Below are positions 63,145-64,000 of a DNA stretch of 64,000 nucleotides, in pieces (within the stretch, counting starts at the first letter, position 1; the number at the start of each line of letters is the position of its first letter). The DNA comes from Paracoccaceae bacterium (GTDB lineage Bacteria; Pseudomonadota; Alphaproteobacteria; Rhodobacterales; Rhodobacteraceae). The notes below the pieces were generated by a model, which had not been told where the DNA came from, did no database searches, and saw nothing but the letters and a program-made list of their open reading frames with translations. Made by a program: the position numbers and the translations under genes. Where the stretch lies: positions 124,001 to 188,000 of the forward strand of contig JASMHC010000014.1 in assembly GCA_030750975.1 (NCBI GenBank). Reading direction: 5' to 3'.

Positions 63145-63303
63145 GGGGTCTGTGCTATACTCGCCTTGTCGGCAAGCCCTCTGATAACGAGCGGCAAAGG
63201 CTCGGGCGTCTTTATTTAGTGGCAGACCCTCGGCTTGTATAGGCCCGCAAGACCGACGTTGCGGAAATTACCCTTAAGGCAGGGAAATCCGGTAGTTGAT
63301 TTT

Positions 63304-63321
63304 TTTGACGTTAACGTCAAA
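63304..63321. promoter_or_regulatory. 18-bp perfect palindrome upstream of the SCP2 gene
   Basis: TTTGACGTT followed by its exact reverse complement AACGTCAAA, 52 bp before the SCP2 start. It resembles operators of MerR-type regulators of acyl-CoA and branched-chain amino acid catabolism (LiuR-like, TTnACGT...ACGTnAA), but the match is from memory. The helicase gene diverges 160 bp away. Confidence 0.5.
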
Positions 63322-63372
63322 TTGACCTCAAACACGCAGGACACCCGTAAAGGGTTTTGAAAGGAATTTGAT

Positions 63373-63663
63373 ATGAGCGACGTTTTGAACGCAGCGGTCG
63401 AGGCTTTGACAGCCAAGATGGCAGATGCCGATTTTTCAAACACCGCCAAGTTCGCCATTGAGGGCGAAGGCTCAATCGTCATCGACGGGGCTGGTGTGCG
63501 AATCGGAGACGACGAAACCGACGTGACGCTTAGTGCGGATATCGAAACATTCCAGTCGATGCTCGAGGGCGAGCTTGATCCGACCTCGGCCTTCATGACC
63601 GGCCGTCTGTCGATTGACGGCGATATGGGTGCGGCGATGCAGCTGGGCGGCGCACTCAGCTAG
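63373..63663 (+). CDS. SCP2 sterol-binding domain protein
   Basis: A 96-residue single-domain SCP2 protein that binds lipids or acyl-CoA in a hydrophobic tunnel. Typical features are EGEGSIVIDGAGVRIGD, DVTLSADIETFQSMLEGELDPTSAFMTGRLSIDGDMGAAMQLG. It has AAAGGAA upstream of the start and is followed three bases later by an alpha/beta hydrolase, so the pair probably acts on a common lipid substrate. Confidence 0.93.
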   Translation: MSDVLNAAVEALTAKMADADFSNTAKFAIEGEGSIVIDGAGVRIGDDETDVTLSADIETFQSMLEGELDPTSAFMTGRLSIDGDMGAAMQLGGALS

Positions 63664-63666
63664 GCC

Positions 63667-64000
63667 ATGCCCGATCGCGCCGAGCTTCTGAATGATCTGG
63701 CCGAAGGGCCGGAAGGTGGGGCCGCATGGTGGCTGACCGCCATCGATGGGGTGCGCGTCCGCGTCGGAGGCTGGGGGGCCGGGGCCGGCAATGGCACGAT
63801 CCTGCTTTTCCCCGGGCGCACCGAATATATCGAAAAATACGGCCGCACGGCACAGGATTTTCTGGATCGGGGTTTTGCCACTTTGGCAATTGACTGGCGC
63901 GGACAGGGCCTTGCGGATCGGCTGTTGCCGGATGTTCAGAAAGGCCATGTGGGTCAGTTCACCGATTACCAGAAAGACGTTGCTGTCCTGTTGGACCATG
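63667..64000 (+). CDS. Alpha/beta hydrolase (lysophospholipase-like), 5' part
   Basis: The first 111 residues of a serine hydrolase of the Hydrolase_4/monoacylglycerol lipase type, running off the window end. Visible are the beta-strand with LLFPGRTEYIEKYG (oxyanion-loop region) and TLAIDWRGQGLADR, the DxRGxG motif of this family. The nucleophile elbow lies beyond the window. It is translationally close to the SCP2 gene. Confidence 0.85.
   Translation, partial: MPDRAELLNDLAEGPEGGAAWWLTAIDGVRVRVGGWGAGAGNGTILLFPGRTEYIEKYGRTAQDFLDRGFATLAIDWRGQGLADRLLPDVQKGHVGQFTDYQKDVAVLLDH

Overview
The window is a GC-rich (about 60%) chromosomal segment of an alphaproteobacterium, almost certainly a Rhodobacteraceae/Roseobacter-type organism. 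The evidence is the gene order of the division and cell-wall (dcw) cluster with a DUF2484 gene beside murB, the split histidine operon, a DUF1127 gene followed by anti-Shine-Dalgarno hairpins of the Rhodobacter CcsR type, an alphaproteobacterial LexA box (GTTC-N7-GTTC), and many 4-bp ATGA gene overlaps. No prophage, IS element or CRISPR array was seen.

Layout. 0-4 kb: the 3' end of an aminopeptidase P gene, a DUF427 gene, a ClC channel and a FAD-linked D-lactate/glycolate-type dehydrogenase. 4.3-30.5 kb: the dcw cluster on the minus strand, in transcription order mraZ-rsmH-ftsL-ftsI-murE-murF-mraY-murD, then ftsW-murG-murC-(APC permease)-DUF2484-murB-ddl-ftsQ-ftsA-ftsZ-lpxC-bamD-recN. Two plus-strand genes (a BaiN/HI0933-type flavoprotein and an NAD L-lactate dehydrogenase) interrupt it between murD and ftsW. 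The cluster thus runs from peptidoglycan precursor synthesis and septation to lipid A synthesis and outer-membrane protein assembly. Its leader carries two exact MraZ operator pairs and a hairpin matching the position of the UpsM sRNA terminator of Rhodobacter.

31-38 kb: mrp, then DUF1127 with an array of six CCTCCTCCC-loop hairpins ending at a two-way terminator, a convergent small ORF led by a cobalamin riboswitch, uvrD/pcrA with a LexA box, an FMN alpha-hydroxy-acid dehydrogenase and a secreted rhodanese. 38-46.7 kb: pyruvate carboxylase, a phosphodiesterase, a ketopantoate reductase-like gene, two identical tRNA-Gly(GCC) genes and a GtrA/GT2/GT39 glycosyl-transfer operon. 46.9-51.3 kb: hisB-hisH-hisA-hisF-hisE interspersed with two unrelated minus-strand genes. 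51.7-64 kb: a SIMPL protein, a large one-pass protein with GspL-like and PilP/GspC-like ends and a (CCAGAG)16 tract, an Lrp regulator, a Kef-type antiporter, carD, fdxA, an Hsp15-like S4 protein, a low-GC two-gene insertion (unknown plus PIN domain), a SUV3-like helicase, an SCP2 protein and the start of an alpha/beta hydrolase.

The most notable items are the expanded CcsR-type RNA array (six loops, read here as three tandem two-hairpin RNAs), the B12 riboswitch in front of an orphan 84-residue ORF, the secretion-like fusion protein with its hexanucleotide tract, and a family of 3'-UTR hairpin elements found after four stop codons. All gene functions are read from sequence motifs and recalled family knowledge; no database search was run.
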